From Artemisia argyi (taxonomy: Eukaryota > Streptophyta > Magnoliopsida > Asterales > Asteraceae), in NCBI GenBank assembly GCA_030686995.1, contig CM060709.1, forward strand, positions 14,158,872 to 14,222,871: 64,000 nt of DNA, written 5' to 3'. Position numbers and translations under genes: made by a program. The notes beneath the pieces are model-generated. The model saw only the letters and a list, made by a program, of their open reading frames with translations, searched no databases and was not told where the DNA came from. Of this stretch, positions 11,306 to 22,497 are shown piece after piece. Position 1 is the stretch's first letter; each line of letters opens with the position of its first letter.

Positions 11306-13240
11306 TAACCCATGACCTTGAGTCTAGCTACAAGACTCGTAAATAAAGAAAAACGCTTCTTGGGAGGCAACCCATGTTTTGTGTAATTTTATTTTGTTTG
11401 TTTGTTATTTGCTTCCGTATGCATGCTTTATTTTTATTGTTGGTTGATCATGTTTCTAAAATAAATAGTGGAAATACTTTACTTTGTTGTTTTGGCCTAG
11501 TCTCAACTCCACCTAAAAGTATTTTTGCAAAAGATAAGTGTAAGGGGAAACCCCAAATATGTTTTTAAGAAACAAACCGATCATGATTCTCCACAATATT
11601 AAATGAACATGTATATTCGTATTTATTAGAGTCAAATGCTTGTATTGAGTCATAATGAAGTTTTGCAGGATTTTCCAGGAAGTAGGACCAAGTTTTTCCA
11701 GAAATACTTGTTAGTGCAATTTTAGCGCCAAATTTAAAATTTTTTACAACATTTAGGAGTGAAACTTTAGCCATAGCAAGCGTCTCATGGATAGGAGATT
11801 GTATGACTAGCACATAACCGTACTTTCAGAAAAATTTTCCACCAAAATATGTGAGGTTCGCCTTTAGATTTGATAGGAAAAGCATTTACTATTAGTGCTT
11901 ATGAGTGTACCGGTAGCATTTAGATTCTAGAACTTGCGTTAGTGATGCATCCCGAGACCGCTAGTGAGACTACATTCGTGTAGTAGGATTTACTACATGA
12001 TAAGAGGCATTAGGATCACCCTTGTGTTAAACCCGTATCATAATTACTTGACCATTTAAGTCATATTACTTGGCTAGTTAAGTCAACTAATTTTTCCCAC
12101 ACCCTTAGCGTTGTACTCATTTTTAGTACACGAAACCCCTAGTACACCCCTCCGAGCCTATCTTTTCGTTTCTAACTTTAAGCATCTTACTTAAAGGAAG
12201 AATTTGTTACACCCCACTTAAATGTACACCCAAATCGCCTTAGCCTTCCGTGTATGCGCTCATTTTTAGTGCATTATTGTTATTTGTTAAACCCTAAGTT
12301 AACTATCTAATTAATTACATGGTTGCTAAGTCGAGTCATATCCTTGTACATATTATTTTGGGACGATTGGGATTCATGGGTAAAGTACTTATTTTATGGA
12401 GTAATGGGGAAGAACATCACATATTACCCCCATATGTACGATAATCTTAAAAGTGCTCCAAGTGTTTTGATTTTCTTAATTCGAGTCATTATATTAGTTT
12501 ATTGTAAAGTATGTAAAGATTCAAGTGTAAGGGAAATGTTCATTCCCTATGATGTATTATTTTGGATGGTAGGTAAGAGTGTATGCAAAAAAAAAAAAAA
12601 TACGTAGTAAATAAATAAAAAAATAAAATAAAAAAAATCGAAAAAATAGAAAAAGAAAAGAAAAAAAATAGAAAAAGAAAAGAGAAAAAACATACGGACT
12701 ACCATCCCGTTTCATTCTATGTTTATTTTATGTTTTTGTTATTTTTGATTTATTAGCTTAAGTCGAGTCTAGTCTTGGCTTAGCAACGCCATATTGTACA
12801 TGTAATTAACCAAGATTGTTAACTCGCCACTAGTAAAACTTCCTTTATCCAACAAAACCGTGTATTTCATATCCCTACATCTAACGTTACAACTCTTTAA
12901 AAGACCTCTATGATAGTTTATCCTAGGTGCTTACGCCATGTGGTGGAGGATTGATCCTTTCCCAAGTCTATGGTAATCTATTTTGCTATGACAGGTAGTG
13001 AGAGATATCTTCCGTTTTCATATTGTAATTTATACTTTATTACACCCGAGAGATGTGAGTATCTAAACACTATTTGTGAGGTGCTAGCGTATGACCTCCG
13101 TGCTTGTCTTTGGTCTTTAGTGGAACGATTATTTGTTGTAATTACTTTTATATTAGTGTTAAATGACCCCTAACTTGTATTTTGACTAGAATAAAAGCGC
13201 ATTTGCTTGAGGACAAGCAAATCTCAAGTGTGAGGGTATA
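11306..13240 (+). other. Element B1 long 3' untranslated region, no gene seen
   Basis: This runs from pol to the 3' LTR. It holds the near-palindrome TTGGGAGGCAACCCA at about 11,358-11,372 (recurrent after pol in Athila-type elements), a GGGGAAACCCC hairpin with an upstream PPT-like AAGTGTAAGGGG near 11,539-11,550, and an A-rich tract at 12,587-12,690. The same sequence follows in B2. Compared with B2, about 570 bases are missing at 11,703. Small ORFs here are not conserved as proteins and I do not call them. Confidence 0.75.
13226..13240 (+). other. Element B1 polypurine tract
   Basis: AAGTGTGAGGGTATA lies directly before the LTR start TGATGAGGC. The B2 copy at 19,618-19,632 is nearly the same. 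Confidence 0.75.
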
Positions 13241-13446
13241 TGATGAGGCAAAAAATGAACCACTTTTAGGGGGTCATTTAAGCCCGAAATTGAATTTATT
13301 TGATCAAATATTGCCCTAAATCGTTCCTTTTGTGATTTCAGGTACTTTGGGAGTGAAATCTGGAAAAGGAAGCAATTCGGACGTTTTTGGAGCATAAAAG
13401 TGAAGAAAACGCCAAAGTCTTAATTTTCCTTGCTGGGAACAGTAGG

Positions 13447-13663
13447 TGACGGCGTCAAGAAGGAATTCCTGACGGCGTCAAGAGTAAATTCCATGACGAC
13501 CCAGTACAGAATGGACGGCGTCACGAAGTAGGGCGTCAAGAGTAAAATGGATGACGGCCTGGAAAATGCTAACACATGACGGCGTCAGAAGTAGATCAAG
13601 GCAGTCCGAGAAGTATTTTGGCGGCGAGGTGACGGCGTCACAAGATTTGTCTTGACGCCGTCA
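13447..13663. promoter_or_regulatory. Cluster of TGACG-N-CGTCA palindromes upstream of the LTR TATA box
   Basis: TGACGGCGTCA or TGACGCCGTCA occurs at about 13,447, 13,470, 13,577, 13,630 and 13,653. A one-base variant lies near 13,512 and truncated forms lie near 13,492, 13,532 and 13,551. Each is a pair of inverted TGACG half-sites with one base between them. TGACG is the core of as-1/TGA-class bZIP sites. A regulatory role is inferred. Confidence 0.5.
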
Positions 13664-13674
13664 GACCCTATTTC

Positions 13675-13684
13675 CTATATATAG
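13675..13684 (+). promoter_or_regulatory. TATA box of B1 LTR
   Basis: CTATATATAG lies about 435 bases into the LTR, just after the TGACG palindrome cluster. The same arrangement is seen at 20,067 in the B2 LTR. Confidence 0.65.
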
Positions 13685-14787
13685 TTTTCTAATTTTTACA
13701 TAAAAAAAAGAAGTTTTGGAGAAACCCTAAGTACGAACTTGGTGCGAATTTTACACGTTTTTCAAGGGTTCTAAGCCCTTGATACCTTTCATGTGTAATT
13801 GAGATAAGTATTCTTTTAATTCAATCAATATGTCTATGTGTTGGTTGTCTATATCTTGTTCTTGTCTTAATTCCATCATGCTAGGCTAGATCTATCTTGT
13901 GTTTGCTTGGATCTAATGAAACCTAGATGTTAATTATGTGTTGATTACTTGTATGTAGTTGTTTTGGATGAATGAATTCGATGTTAGGCTTAAGAAAACT
14001 GGCAGATCTCCAATTGGTAACATGCTTGAATGTCTTAGGAAACATGAACTGATGTGCACTAGGTTTTATTGGTTTTATTTAATGCATGAGCCACTGTTTA
14101 CAATCCTTATGGTTGTGCTGGGCATGGTATAGGAGGATATAAGAGCTCATAGGATTAGGGAGTTAAGTGCGCCACCACATGAATGGTATTAAGGAATACA
14201 ATCCGTCATCCACGCAACTATAACAAGTAATTAACGTGTAAAAGATATCTAGGGAGTAGTGAAATCTAAGTAAACACATTTTCTCCACTTATTGCTCACA
14301 ACCTTAGTTAATTTAGTTTATTTTCATTTCTAGTATTTTATTTTGATTGCATCTTTAGTATTGGGTTAGTTGACTAGCAACTAATTCCGCCCAAATCCTT
14401 CAAACCCGAGATTTTTACTTGCTTTCTAAAAAATATAAAAATACAAAAAGAATCATCCCTCACCTTTAGAACTAGTATTTAGGTTTTCTAATCCTAGCGA
14501 CACTATTCCTAGCTGAACGATCAATCCCCCGGTACTTGTCACTATACTATACTACAACGATCAGGTACACTGCCTGGTGGGGGTTGTAATCCCTTGAGAG
14601 GTAAATCCTGGTGCGATTCCCACGTATCAAAAAGATAAGTGTAAGGGGAAACCCCAAATATGTTTTTAAGAAACAAACCGATCATGATTCTCCACAATAT
14701 TAAATGAACATGTATATTCGTATTTGTTAGAGTCAAATGCTTGTATTGAGTCATAATGAAGTTTTGCAGGATTTTCCAGGAAGTAGG

Positions 14788-17530
14788 TGATAAAGTCGTT
14801 TTAGTATAGGTTTATTTTTCCAAAGAAATACTCGTGAAAGTATTTCCCCGGGTCGTGTCCCAACGAAGGTAGAATGGAATCTCGAATTATCGGTTTGTGA
14901 ATCGTGAGGTGAAAAGTGAGATATAATAGTGATTTTGTGAAATTAAAACTACGGATATCAAACATAAACTAAAAGGCAACAATCAAACATATAAAATGAT
15001 CTAAAAAGAGATAAATGTGAAATATGTTTGCTAAGTGACGAGAAAAATTCATTAAGTGTGGACTAAGGTTTGATGACGAATTATATTCCTTAAACAAGAC
15101 TATTTTCTCACAACGTTGGTTTATTTTGAAAATAATCCTTTAAAAAGAAAATAATTACTAGATTTGTAATTTGATTATTCTCCGGCTTTTGCCCTTCAAA
15201 TAATAAAACTACAAATCTAAATAATCTCACTAATTATTAATCACAATCCCTTTTTATTAATCCACACTTAAATCACAAATCCAAATCACTTAACAAACAC
15301 CAATAAGCTACTTGCTACGCATATCAATTAAACTAATAAACACAAATATTCCAACAAACATGATTTATATTAACAAACTAATGATATAAAATTGAAAAGG
15401 AATAGAAAGTAGAACCCGATCTAACGCGACGAGAATAATAAACCACCCGATTTTATAAACTTGTTAAATTATAAAGTTTATTTCTTTAATAGTTTTAATA
15501 TCACCAAATAGTAAATAAAGTTTTTGACTTTAATCACCAAATAGCTTTATAAAAACTATAAAAGCTATAAGCTTTGGTTAATAAGCAAGCTTATAAAACC
15601 CTTAAGCTCCTCGCCTTATGTAGAGAATGATGAGAAACTAAGAAAGATCACAACTTTATGCAACATTAGTACAATTAAGCTCTTGAATAAACTAGATCTA
15701 GATTCAATAAGCTATAGAAAAGCTAATCAAATTTAGACAAACTAGTAATAGAACCAAAAAGCTAGAAAGCTAGTAGATCTATACTAGTTATGAATCAACC
15801 AAAGCTAAAAAGCTAGATTGATTAGAAGAAAATAAGAGATAAACTAAGGAGATGAAAAGTATTAAGCTAATTTGATTTATTTAAAAAAAAACTTTTAAAA
15901 TAAAAAGAGATTAAGTGAATATAAGCTAAAATTTATTAGATCTAATAATACTAAAGAAATTATGAAAAAAAATTAAGAAATAAAAAAAATGCGTATTCAA
16001 TAATCTAATCTAATAAGCTATAAAAAGCTATTAAGCTAAAATAGATTTTTAGAATAAAGAAAATGAAAATAAAAGAAAGAGATGAGAATAGAAGAATAAG
16101 CTAAAAACAAGCATTTTTCATTAATAAGTAAAAGTTTAATACAATACCTTCTTAAAAATAAGCTTGAATAAAACTACAATTCAATTAAGCTAAACAAAAT
16201 AAAAATACTACTAAAAATAATAAAACTACTACTACTCTTCTACTCCTAATAAAAAGACAATGTGTGAAAAATGATGTAAGGAAAAAGCTGCCAAATGAGT
16301 GCCAATCATTGGTATTTATAGCATGATTCTTCATTCTCGAAAGTTCCAAAGACGCTCCCATTCAATATATCCGGACAGAATTTTTTTTGATAGCAAGGCC
16401 ACGTGTCGGTTGGATATTGGATAGAGGTGCATCATCAAGACCATGTGGCAGCGAGTTATTGGTTGCTGAGGGAGTAAACATGTGAGTGGGAGAAAGGCTC
16501 GAAGTACACGCACTTTTGTTGATTTAATTTTGGAGCTTGAAGTACACGTGCGCTGGCCATTCATTCCTTTGCACTAATATTTGTTCTTTTGCTCTCTCAT
16601 TTCTTTATTTCTTTCACATGCTGGTCTTCAATCGCTGGTCCCCACATAAATGAATAATATCTTCATTTCAATTATTTGTTTTGTTCTATGGCTTCACGTG
16701 ACCACCGTATTTCAATTTTGCAATTTACTTCTCTTTTTTACTTCTTCTATTTTTGTTTGTCTTCAAATCCTCACGTAGCATGCAAATGTAATTTATCCCT
16801 TTTTCACGCACAACTTGTAGCTTTATTATTTCTTCACATGCAACTAGAAAAGAGAGGTCACCATTTTTATTTTTCTTAATTCTCGATTTTGTCGTTTGTG
16901 GCCATGGGCTTGTCATCTTTTCATTTATTTCGAATAGCAGCTGACGACATAAAGCTTGGGATCACGTGGCTTCATTTTTATTTTTGCTTCACCTGGTCTT
17001 TCATTTCAATATTAAGTGCCACGTTGCAAACTTGTCTTCACGTAATTCTTCAACCAAAAAGGCCTTGGATAAAATAATTTTGGTGCGTAGCCTCTAAGCT
17101 TTGTTGTGTGCAAACTTGAGATAGCAGTGGGCCTTTGGTTAGAATTTGATGGCAATGGACTTTAATAATCTTCGATGGGCCTTGTCTTCATTTTCAGTAT
17201 TGCAAGCATTGAGGACATATATGATCACGTGGGCTGGACTTGTTTTTGCAAAGAAGTGCACACAGCTGGGCTTGATTGGGTTTCGTGGCTGTCTTCGAAA
17301 TATCTCATTTGCCTCAATGCTCAAAATAAATTAACACTGATTCCATAATTTCGTGTTCTTTCCAATCTCGTGCTCGTTTTGTCTATTTTCCCTTGACTTT
17401 TGTCCATTTTTATATCCGATACCTGCACATGCACAAAACACAAAACAAGCAAATATTTGGCATTTTTAATATGTTTTTGGTCTCATTAGTCCGGTTTTTG
17501 GTCAAATAATAGTGAGTGAATCAGCACTCA
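14788..17530 (-). mobile_element. Solo LTR C of a related family, inserted in B2
   Basis: About 2.74 kb interrupts a sequence that is continuous at 11,680-11,700. AGTAGG is found on both sides (14,782-14,787 and 17,533-17,538). The insert starts TGATAAAGTCG and ends CAGCACTCA, and it carries CCCCGGGTCG...GTCCCAACGA like the LTR of element A, in the same minus orientation. No PBS, PPT or coding sequence is present, so this is a single LTR left after recombination. The two bases CC between the LTR end and the right flank repeat are unusual. Confidence 0.75.
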
Positions 17531-19006
17531 CCAGTAGGACCAAGTTTTTCCAGAAATTTTCCGGAAACTTAACATAAGAATTTCTGCAGGTCACTTCTGA
17601 CGGCGTCAAGAGTTAACTCTTGACGGCGTCACGTGTAAAAATCTGGAAATTTTACCGGTTTTGTTTTTCTAACGGAGTCTTATGGTTTTTGTGTATTATT
17701 AAGTTTTATAATCTCCAGGAAATCTGCAAATTTCATTCCACAAGCATTATATCTTATCTCGTTTTCTAGGATTTAGTAACTTATATAGGATGCCGCCGAT
17801 TTTATGCGAGGTTGTCTTGTCTATTTTCTCAGGATTAACAGGTTATGTATGACAAGAAGATGATTTATATTCTGGAAGGGAAGCTTTGATTGTTCATTTT
17901 CTTGGACGAAGATTTAACCTGGCCACCTTATTATCCATACCGAGCGAATCAGGGGAGTATTTGATTTCATTCTTTTTACTTTTTCACTTTTACATTCTTT
18001 ACTTGAACATTGGGGACAATGTTCATCTTAAGTGTAAGGGGAGGGTAAAAAGATGATACCTTGCATATACACTTTCGCTTGAGTTTGTTTTGTTTAATAG
18101 TAGATGTGTAATAAAACTATGAGAAATACTTGTTAGTGTAATTTTAGCGCCAAATTTAAAATTTTTTACAACATTTAGGAGTGAAACTTTAGCCATAGCA
18201 AGCGTCTCATGGATAGGAGATTGTATGACTAGCACATAACCGTATATTCAGAAAAAATTTCCACCCAAATATGTGAAGTTCGCCTTTAGATTTGATAGAA
18301 AAAGCATTTACTATTAGTGCTTATGAGTGTACCGGTAGTATTTAGATTCTAAAACTTGCGTTAGTGATGCATCCCGAGACCGCTAGTGAGACTACATTCG
18401 TGTAGTAGGATTTACTACATGATTAGAGGCATTAGGATCACCATTGTGTTAAACCCGTATCATAATTACTTGACCATTTAAGTCATATTACTTGGCTAAT
18501 TAAGTCAACTAAATTTTCCCACACCTTTAGCGTTGTACTCATTTTTAGTACACGAAACCCCTAGTACACCCCTCCGAGCCTATCTTTTCGTTTCTAACTT
18601 TAAGCATCTTACTTAAAGGAAGAATTTGTTACACCCCACTTAAATGTACACCCAAATCGCCTTAGCCTTCCGTGTATGCGCTCATTTTTAGTGTATTATT
18701 GTTATTTGTTAAACCCTAAGTTAACTATCTAATTGATTACATGGTTGCTAAGTCGAGTCATATCCTTGTACATATTGTTTTGGGACGATTGGGACTCATG
18801 GGTAAGTGCTTATTTTATGGAGTAATGGGGAAGAACATCATATATTACCCCCATATGTGCGTTAATCTTAAAAGTGCTCCAAGTGTTTTGATTTTCTTAA
18901 ATCGAGTCATTAGTTTAGTTCATTGTAAAGTATGTAAAAATTCAAGTATAAGGGGAATGTTCATTCCCTATGATGTATTATTTTGGATGGTAGTGTCAGA
19001 GTATAT

Positions 19007-19050
<44 letters not shown>

Positions 19051-19632
19051 AAAAATCAAGAAAAAGAAAAGAAAAAAAACATACGGACTACCATCCCTTT
19101 TTATTCTATGTTCATTTTTATGTTTTTGTTATTTTTCATTTATTAGCTTAAGTCGAGTCTAGTCTTGGCTTAGCAACGCCATATTGTACATGTAATTAAC
19201 CAAGATTGTTAACTCGCTACCAGTAAAAACTTCCTTTATCCAACAAAACCGTGTATTTCATATCCCTACACCTAACGTTACAACCCTTTAAAAGACCTCT
19301 TTGATAGTTTATCCTAGGTGCTTACGCCATGTGGTGGAGGTTTGATCCTTTCCCAAGCATATGGTAATCTATTTTGCTATGACAGGTAGTGAGAGATATC
19401 TTCCGTTTCCATATTGTAATTTATACTTTATTACACCCGAGAGATGTGAGTATCTAAACACTATTTGTGAGGTGCTAGTATATGACCTCCATGCTTGTCT
19501 ATTGGTCTTTAGTGGAACAATTATTTGTTGTAATTACTTTTATATTAGTGTTAAATGACCCCTAACTTATATTTTGACTAGAATAAAAGCGCATTTGCTT
19601 GAGGACAAGCAAATATCAAGTGTAAGGGTATA
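17531..19632 (+). other. Element B2 3' UTR after solo LTR, no gene seen
   Basis: This continues the B-family 3' UTR. It includes a TGACGGCGTCA pair arranged around AAGAGTTAACTCTT at 17,598-17,631, and a PPT-like AAGTGTAAGGGGAGGG near 18,031-18,046, both in a stretch that B1 has lost. A long poly-A tract lies at 19,010-19,047. From 18,121 it runs parallel to 11,703-13,240. Confidence 0.75.
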
Positions 19633-21042
19633 TGATGAGGCGAAAAATGAACCACTTTTAGGGGGTCATTTAAGCCCGGAATTGAATTTATTTGATCAAA
19701 TATTGCCCTAAATCGTTCCTTTTGTGATTTTAGGTACTTTGGGAGAGAAATCCGGAAAAAGAAGCAATTCGGACGTTTTTGGAGCATAAAAGTGAAGAAA
19801 ACGCCAAAGTCTTAATTTTCCTTGCTGGGAACAGTAGGTGACGGCGTCAAGAAGGAATTTCTGACGGCGTCAAGAGTAATTTCCATGACGACCCAGTACA
19901 GAATTGACGGCGTCACGAAGTAGGGCGTCAAGAGTAAAATTCATAACGGCCTGGAAATGCATAACACATGACGGCGTCAAAAGTAGATCAAGGCAGTCCG
20001 AGAAGTATTTTGGCGGCGAGATGACGGCGTCACAAGTTTGTTCTTGACGCCGTCAGACCCTATTTCCTATATATAGTTTTCTAATTTTCACATTAAAATG
20101 AGAGAAGTTTTGGAGAAACCCTAAGTACGAACTTGGTACGAATTTTACAGGTTTTTCAAGGGTTCTTAGCCCTTTATCCCTTTCATGTGTAATTGAGATA
20201 AGTATTCTTTTAATTCAATCAATATGTCTATGTGTTGGTTGTCTATATCTTGTTCTTATCTTAATTCCATCATGCTAGGCTACATCTATCTTGTGTTTGC
20301 TTGGATCTAATGAAACCTAGATGTTAATTATGTGTTGATTACTTGTTTATGGTTGTATTGGATGAATGATTTCAATGTTAGGCTTAAGAAAACTGGCAGA
20401 TCTCCAAATGGTAACATGCTTGAACGTTTTAGGAAACATGAACTGACGTGCACTAGGTTTTATTGGTTGTATTTAATGCATGAGTAAATTCTAATGATCC
20501 CATGTTAGGAACTTCTTAGCCGGCTCGACATAGGAGTGAAGTAGGCACTCATAGGATTGGGGAATTAAGTGCGCCACCCAATGAATGGTATTAAGGAATA
20601 CAATCCGTCATCCACGCAACTATAACAAGTAATTAACGTGTAAAAGATATCTAGGGAGTAGTGAAATCTAAGTAAACACATTTTCTCCACTTATTGCTCA
20701 CAACCTTAGTTAATTTAGTTTATTTTCATTTCTAATATTTTATTTTGATTGCATCTTTAGTATTGGGTTAGTTGACTAGCAACTAATTCCGCCCAAATCC
20801 TTCAAACCCAAGATTTTTACTTGCTTTCTAAAAAATATAAAAATACAAAAATAATCGTCCCTCATCTTTAGAACTAGTATTTAGGTTTTCTAATCCTAGC
20901 GACACTATTCCTAACTGAACGATCAATCCCCCGGTACTTGTCACTATACTATACTACAACGATCAGGTACACTGCCTGGTGGGGGTTGTAAGCTTCTCAA
21001 GATCCCTTGAGAGGTAAAGCCTGGTGCGATTCCCACGTATCA
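19633..21042 (+). repeat. Element B2 3' LTR (1410 bp)
   Basis: It has the same ends as the B1 LTR: TGATGAGGCG at the left and CCCACGTATCA at the right. TATA box CTATATATAG lies at 20,067-20,076, again preceded by repeated TGACGGCGTCA (about 19,839-20,058). A 64-base block at 20,485-20,548 differs completely from B1. The right flank starts TGTATATAAC. Confidence 0.87.
20067..20076 (+). promoter_or_regulatory. TATA box of B2 LTR
   Basis: CTATATATAG lies at the same LTR position as in B1, directly after the TGACG palindrome cluster. Confidence 0.6.
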
Positions 21043-21281
21043 TGTATATAACATGTAAGCCTAAAATGTATCTTACTATTAAGAAAAAAAAGGCCAAAAC
21101 CCCGTTACATCTTCTAGGCGCACAAATCCCCAAGGCGCTAAAGCACAAAAATCCCCAAGGCGCTGCGATTTTTAGGGGATTCATGCATGTCGTGAGCCTC
21201 GATCTAAAAAAATCCCAAAAGCTGGAGCCTCGTGGGATTTAGGGAGTAGGCGCGCCTAAGGTGCGATTTTTAAAACATTGC
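21043..21281. mobile_element. Right arm of a probable hAT-type MITE
   Basis: The sequence is full of GGCGC and CCCCAAGGCGCT motifs and ends TTTTAAAACATTG, whose reverse complement starts CAATGTTTTAAAA, a common hAT MITE start. It breaks the gag of D1. Its left arm is not in the window, probably because B2 sits inside it. Assignment rests on motif resemblance only. Confidence 0.4.
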
Positions 21282-21487
21282 TCTAAACGCATTGGCCTGA
21301 GCACATTTTCTCCCAGAGCGTTATGTTTGTTAATTAAGTCAGTAAGGGAAGCCATTTGCCCAAGAATCAACTCTTGAAGGTTTGGGGAATCATTTTCTTG
21401 GTTATGGTTGTTTGGGTTGGTGTTTGCTCCGCTCCCTCCGGCCGAGGAGAGTGGGGTGGAGAAGAGTGGGGGAAGAGGGCCAGTCAT
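21282..21487 (-). pseudogene. Element D1 gag N-terminus (Tat lineage), truncated
   Basis: The minus-strand frame starts at 21,487 just inside the PBS. It reads MTGPLPPLFSTPL, then a Gly/Asn-rich stretch, then LGQMASLTDLINKHNALGE, which is typical of Tat-type Gag N-termini. After about 68 residues the frame runs into the MITE-like sequence. The rest of gag-pol would lie left of the nested insertions, outside the window. Confidence 0.65.
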
Positions 21488-21513
21488 TTTTCTCAGGTAG
21501 ATTGAATAACGTG

Positions 21514-21530
21514 TCCCACGGATGGCGCCA
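21514..21530 (-). other. Element D1 primer binding site
   Basis: The minus strand reads TGGCGCCATCCGTGGGA three bases from the LTR end. This is the TGGCGCC...TGTGGGA-like PBS common in Tat elements. Confidence 0.75.
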
Positions 21531-21533
21531 ATT

Positions 21534-22043
21534 TGTTAAGGTAAAATCTTGTGAGTACGTACTTCTTGTGTAGGATCTTCGGATAAGCGTAGAGACCTGC
21601 ACACAAGAAGCACACGTTAGGCTCGCCCCGGGAGTGTTCCCAGGACCCACCTCCGGTGTGAGAGTAAGTATATATGATACGAAGGATAAGGGAGTGTTTG
21701 AGAGTAAATGCGATGTGTGTGTGTTAGTTGTGTGACATAAATGAGGTGGGGGTATTTATACTACCCCATCTCTTTACCTGCTCTACCTCGGGAAGGAGCA
21801 AATAGTGTTACACTGTACATAGTAGGTAGGTGTCAGGTCACGTGGGTAACACAATCCCTGAGAATCTGGGATGGCGGCGTGACCGCCATTAATGCTATTA
21901 TCCTTCGTGTAATAGAGGAGTCCTCGGACAATATGATGGTTCTTTTTGACCCTCCGGCTTATGGATAAGGATCCGAAGGGTTAGTTACCGGAGCCCGGAG
22001 AAACGTCCGAAGGTTGTGAACCGTTCGGACACATACGCCAACA
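21534..22043 (-). repeat. Element D1 5' LTR (510 bp), flanked by ACTAC
   Basis: It starts TGTTAAGGTAAAATC and ends ACATACGCCAACA on the plus strand. It has the same length as the D2 LTR at 41,245-41,754 and I see one base difference (C versus A near 21,779). The right flank ACTACCATTTTG continues into host sequence. The left flank of D2 ends ...GTTAAACTAC. Confidence 0.9.
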
Positions 22044-22497
22044 ACTACCATTTTGCCCCAACATCAACTAGTATTAGTAGTCGCACAACAAAGTGAAACC
22101 CGGTGACAGTCTCTTTATCCTCAACTTGGTAAGGTAAGACTGTCTACATGTTAATTCTCGTACCCTTCTTCGTTGGGATTGATTACCATTGCTGTTGTTG
22201 TACAAATAAGCTAAACAGTTTATTCTTTTTTGTACGAAACAAATTTTCACACACATGTTCATGATCAATCCCGTTGAAAGACTAGGCACAAGTGTTGGAT
22301 AAAATGTATCAGCAAAAAGGTGAACAAGTTCTGAGCCTGCGGCTTCTTGAGATTGCATAATAGTTATCAAATACGCTCGAACCACCTAGTGATTACCTGA
22401 TCACAAGCACATTTCTCCAGGTATCATGATTCATCAGGACATTCGTTACCAAAGTTTACATATGTATAATATACATACATATAATCTAAGACAACAC
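22044..22497. other. Host flank downstream of ABCB copy 1, no gene seen
   Basis: The first about 120 bases match 37,654-37,760, where the same site is uninterrupted. The following part (CGCTCGAACCACC...) matches 27,547 onward. This is the region 3' of the ABCB reading frame. A 103-codon minus-strand ORF here resembles nothing I know. Confidence 0.6.

Larger units (their letters stand above)
13241..14629 (+). repeat. Element B1 3' LTR (1389 bp)
   Basis: It starts TGATGAGGCAAAAAATG and ends CCCACGTATCA. The second family LTR at 19,633-21,042 has the same ends. It follows a PPT, but to the right there is no PBS. Instead there is a second copy of the family's 3' UTR starting AAAAGATAAG, which fits insertion of B1 into B2. 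A block at about 14,091-14,145 is unlike the other LTR. Confidence 0.88.
14630..21042 (+). mobile_element. Element B2: 3' part of a second Athila-like copy
   Basis: Sequence after the B1 LTR repeats the family's 3' UTR from the point AAAAGATAAGTG (compare 11,530) through to a PPT and LTR. It is interrupted by solo LTR C. The 5' part of B2 should lie left of the window, on the far side of B1. No coding sequence of B2 falls inside the window. Confidence 0.75.

Noticed and set aside
12323..12607. 94-aa ORF with a relative at 18,741-19,151
   Set aside because: Part of the B-family 3' UTR. The two versions differ by frameshifts and end in poly-A or poly-Lys tracts.
22074..22385. 103-aa minus-strand ORF downstream of ABCB copy 1
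   Set aside because: No recognisable domain. The equivalent region of copy 2 has a deletion and no matching frame.
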